DNA from: Alphaproteobacteria bacterium
GTDB lineage: Bacteria; Pseudomonadota; Alphaproteobacteria; 16-39-46
DNA: 6,361 nucleotides
Reading direction: 5' to 3'
Assembly (NCBI GenBank): GCA_947497675.1
Contig: CANMHY010000051.1
Span: forward strand, 1-6,361
The translations under genes were made by a program, and so were the position numbers. The notes under the pieces are model-generated. The model did no database searches. It was not told where the DNA came from and saw nothing but the letters and a program-made list of their open reading frames with translations. Shown here in pieces: positions 5,071 to 6,361 of the stretch (position 1 is the first letter of the stretch; each line of letters starts with the position of its first letter).

Positions 5071-6008
5071 AAAGATGTCCCATTACCTATGATATTTTGA
5101 CTGAAAATGATCCAAATCCTTATTCTCTGAGAGGGTTAAGACTCCTGTCTCCAAGACTTAAACAACTTTTGCCTCTTCCTTATTCTGTGATGGAACAGAG
5201 ACAAGAAGCTATTTTACGTGCTTCAAAAATATCAATCCAAGGGGTTCAGCTTAAGCTCAGTGCCTCCTTAAGTATAAAAAAAGAGATTTTTGAGTTTCCC
5301 CTGAAAGGGGGAACCTATATTATTAAACCTCCCCATGATATTTGGGATGAGGTTCCTGAGAACGAAGATCTTACGATGCGTTTGGCCAAGCTTGTTGGGA
5401 TTGAGGTGCCTTTTCATGGAATGGTCTACAATACAGAAGGTCAGCTTTCTTATTTTATTAAACGCTTTGATCGCGTCGGAAAAAACACAAAACTTGCAGT
5501 AGAAGACTTTTCACAGCTCTCTGGGAAAGACCGTGTGTCAAAATATAAGAGCAGTTGTGAGGAACTCATAAAAATCGTCGAAAAATATTGTACTTTTCCT
5601 CGAATCGAGAATCTTAAATTATTTGATCGGCTTTTGTTCTCTTACCTTATTGGAAATGAAGATATGCATCTCAAAAATTTTTCTCTTATTCGGAGAAAGG
5701 GGATCGTAGAGCTTTCTCCTGCGTATGACTTTCTAAATACAACACTTATTCTTAAAGAAGCTACAGAAGAGATTGCACTTCCTTTAAGGGGGAAGAAAAA
5801 TAAAATATCAGCAGAAGATTTTTGGAGATATTTAGGGAGTGAAAGGTTTTGCTTTTCTGAAAAAATCATAGAGGCGACTCGGAAAAAATTTAAAGATACA
5901 ATAGAAACTTGGAAAACTTGGATTCAGATAAGTTTCTTAAGCCCTGATCAAAAAGAAGGTTATATTAAACTTCTCACAGAAAGAGCGCATGTTTTGGGGC
6001 CTCCCTAA
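5067..6008 (+). CDS. hipT: HipT-like Ser/Thr kinase toxin of a HipBST module
   Basis: This 313-residue protein is a HipA-family kinase lacking the N-terminal subdomain, matching HipT (E. coli O127 HipT is about 335 residues and phosphorylates tryptophanyl-tRNA synthetase TrpS). The N-terminus CPITYDI (4-10) is followed by the Gly-rich loop RASKISIQGVQLK (51-63). The ATP-binding lysine is Lys87 in YIIKPP, followed by ENEDLTMRLAKLVG (98-111), FIKRFDR (130-136) and VEDFSQLSG (145-153). The catalytic segment LIGNEDMHLKNFS (194-206) has Asp199 and Asn204, and SPAYDFLN (217-224) has the Mg-binding Asp221. All catalytic residues are present, so it should be active. The loop has a single Ser (Ser56) where E. 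coli HipT has S57-I-S59. The start sits in an ATGA overlap with hipS and lacks a strong ribosome-binding site, suggesting coupled translation. The target is unknown. Confidence 0.9.
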   Translation: MKRCPITYDILTENDPNPYSLRGLRLLSPRLKQLLPLPYSVMEQRQEAILRASKISIQGVQLKLSASLSIKKEIFEFPLKGGTYIIKPPHDIWDEVPENEDLTMRLAKLVGIEVPFHGMVYNTEGQLSYFIKRFDRVGKNTKLAVEDFSQLSGKDRVSKYKSSCEELIKIVEKYCTFPRIENLKLFDRLLFSYLIGNEDMHLKNFSLIRRKGIVELSPAYDFLNTTLILKEATEEIALPLRGKKNKISAEDFWRYLGSERFCFSEKIIEATRKKFKDTIETWKTWIQISFLSPDQKEGYIKLLTERAHVLGPP

Positions 6009-6361
6009 GGCTTGTTTGATGATTTCTCTCACTATTCCTAAGAATTTTTCATGAAACAAAACTCAAATTATAAAAATTGGCGCGGGATCAGTTCCAAATC
6101 ACACAGTGAAATGACACAGATTGAGCTAAAAATCATTGAATCTTTCCCTCCTGTTTTTTCGTCATTCCATACGTCTTAAAATTTAGGTGGTGGATTTTGG
6201 GTGCAAATGTTTATTTACGGATCTATTTAAATGTCAAGATTCATCGGTCGACGTAATGAGCTTAATAAACTCATATTATATCTTAGTGCCTAATTATTGT
6301 ATAATTACCATATAATAATAATTTCTTTTTCATAGGCAAAATTATATTCTACAAATATAGT
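6009..6361. other. gene-free 3' flank, AT-rich toward the end
   Basis: No credible coding region, tRNA or mobile-element end is seen in these 353 bases. A very short GC stem at the hipT stop (GCCT 5999-6002, AGGC 6008-6011, then TTGTTTG) is too weak for a confident terminator. ACACAG occurs twice (6101-6106 and 6114-6119). Near the right edge TAATTAT-tgt-ATAATTA (6291-6307) is a perfect 7-bp inverted repeat, and TATAAT occurs at 6300-6305 and 6311-6316, which could belong to a promoter and operator for a gene beyond the window. None has a good -35. Confidence 0.5.

Noticed and set aside
5642..5869. Minus-strand open frame opposite hipT
   Set aside because: It is antisense to the HipT catalytic segment, with no supporting motif.
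4765..6008. hipS and hipT as a hipA split by a frameshift
   Set aside because: Both genes have proper boundaries, hipS has its own ribosome-binding site, and sizes and order match the known HipBST architecture, so the split is ancestral rather than a recent mutation.
5999..6017. Rho-independent terminator after hipT
   Set aside because: The stem is only 4 bp of strict pairing and the following TTGTTTG is a poor T tract.
6080..6200. Possible insertion-sequence remnant in the 3' flank
   Set aside because: No terminal inverted repeat, target duplication or transposase motif could be identified; only a short ACACAG direct repeat was seen.

Overview
The window reads as bacterial chromosome, most likely from an AT-rich alphaproteobacterium. 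The RuvB is of the alphaproteobacterial type ([34 protein letters not shown]). The fairly low GC content and the accessory load would fit a host-associated order such as Holosporales or Rickettsiales. The class assignment is fairly secure; the order is a guess from composition.

Layout. (1) Bases 1-395, plus strand: the C-terminal part of an alpha/beta hydrolase that starts outside the window. (2) Bases 424-2629, minus strand: an intact ruvC-ruvA-ruvB operon (Holliday-junction resolvase plus branch-migration motor), convergent with the hydrolase. (3) Bases 2630-2854: a divergent intergenic region with a likely extended -10 for ruvC, a promoter for a toxin-antitoxin operon, and a perfect 16-bp palindrome plus a partial second copy 49 bp away (candidate HipB operators). 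(4) Bases 2855-4361, plus strand: a classical two-gene hipBA module. The hipB is intact. The hipA is interrupted twice, each time by the apparent loss of one base, and has no normal start codon. With both bases restored it would encode about 423 residues, with all kinase motifs near their E. coli HipA positions. (5) Bases 4362-4541: promoter and inverted-repeat operator for the next operon. (6) Bases 4542-6008, plus strand: three overlapping genes matching the tripartite HipBST architecture: a 76-aa Xre/HipB-like regulator, a 101-aa HipS-like protein (the HipA N-terminal subdomain as a separate gene) and a 313-aa HipT-like kinase. (7) Bases 6009-6361: no recognisable gene; AT-rich at the end.

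How the genes work together. RuvC, RuvA and RuvB resolve Holliday junctions and are housekeeping. Downstream of the divergent promoter region is a small defence or dormancy island with two HipA-family kinase modules of different architecture in tandem: a decaying two-gene hipBA and an apparently intact three-gene hipBST. In HipBST systems HipT is the Ser/Thr kinase toxin, HipS is its direct inhibitor, and HipB binds DNA and strengthens inhibition. The most interesting points are the intact HipBST with a variant Gly-rich loop (K-I-S rather than the reported S-I-S), and the second hipA break, which lies at a T TTT TTA slippery heptamer two bases after a short hairpin.
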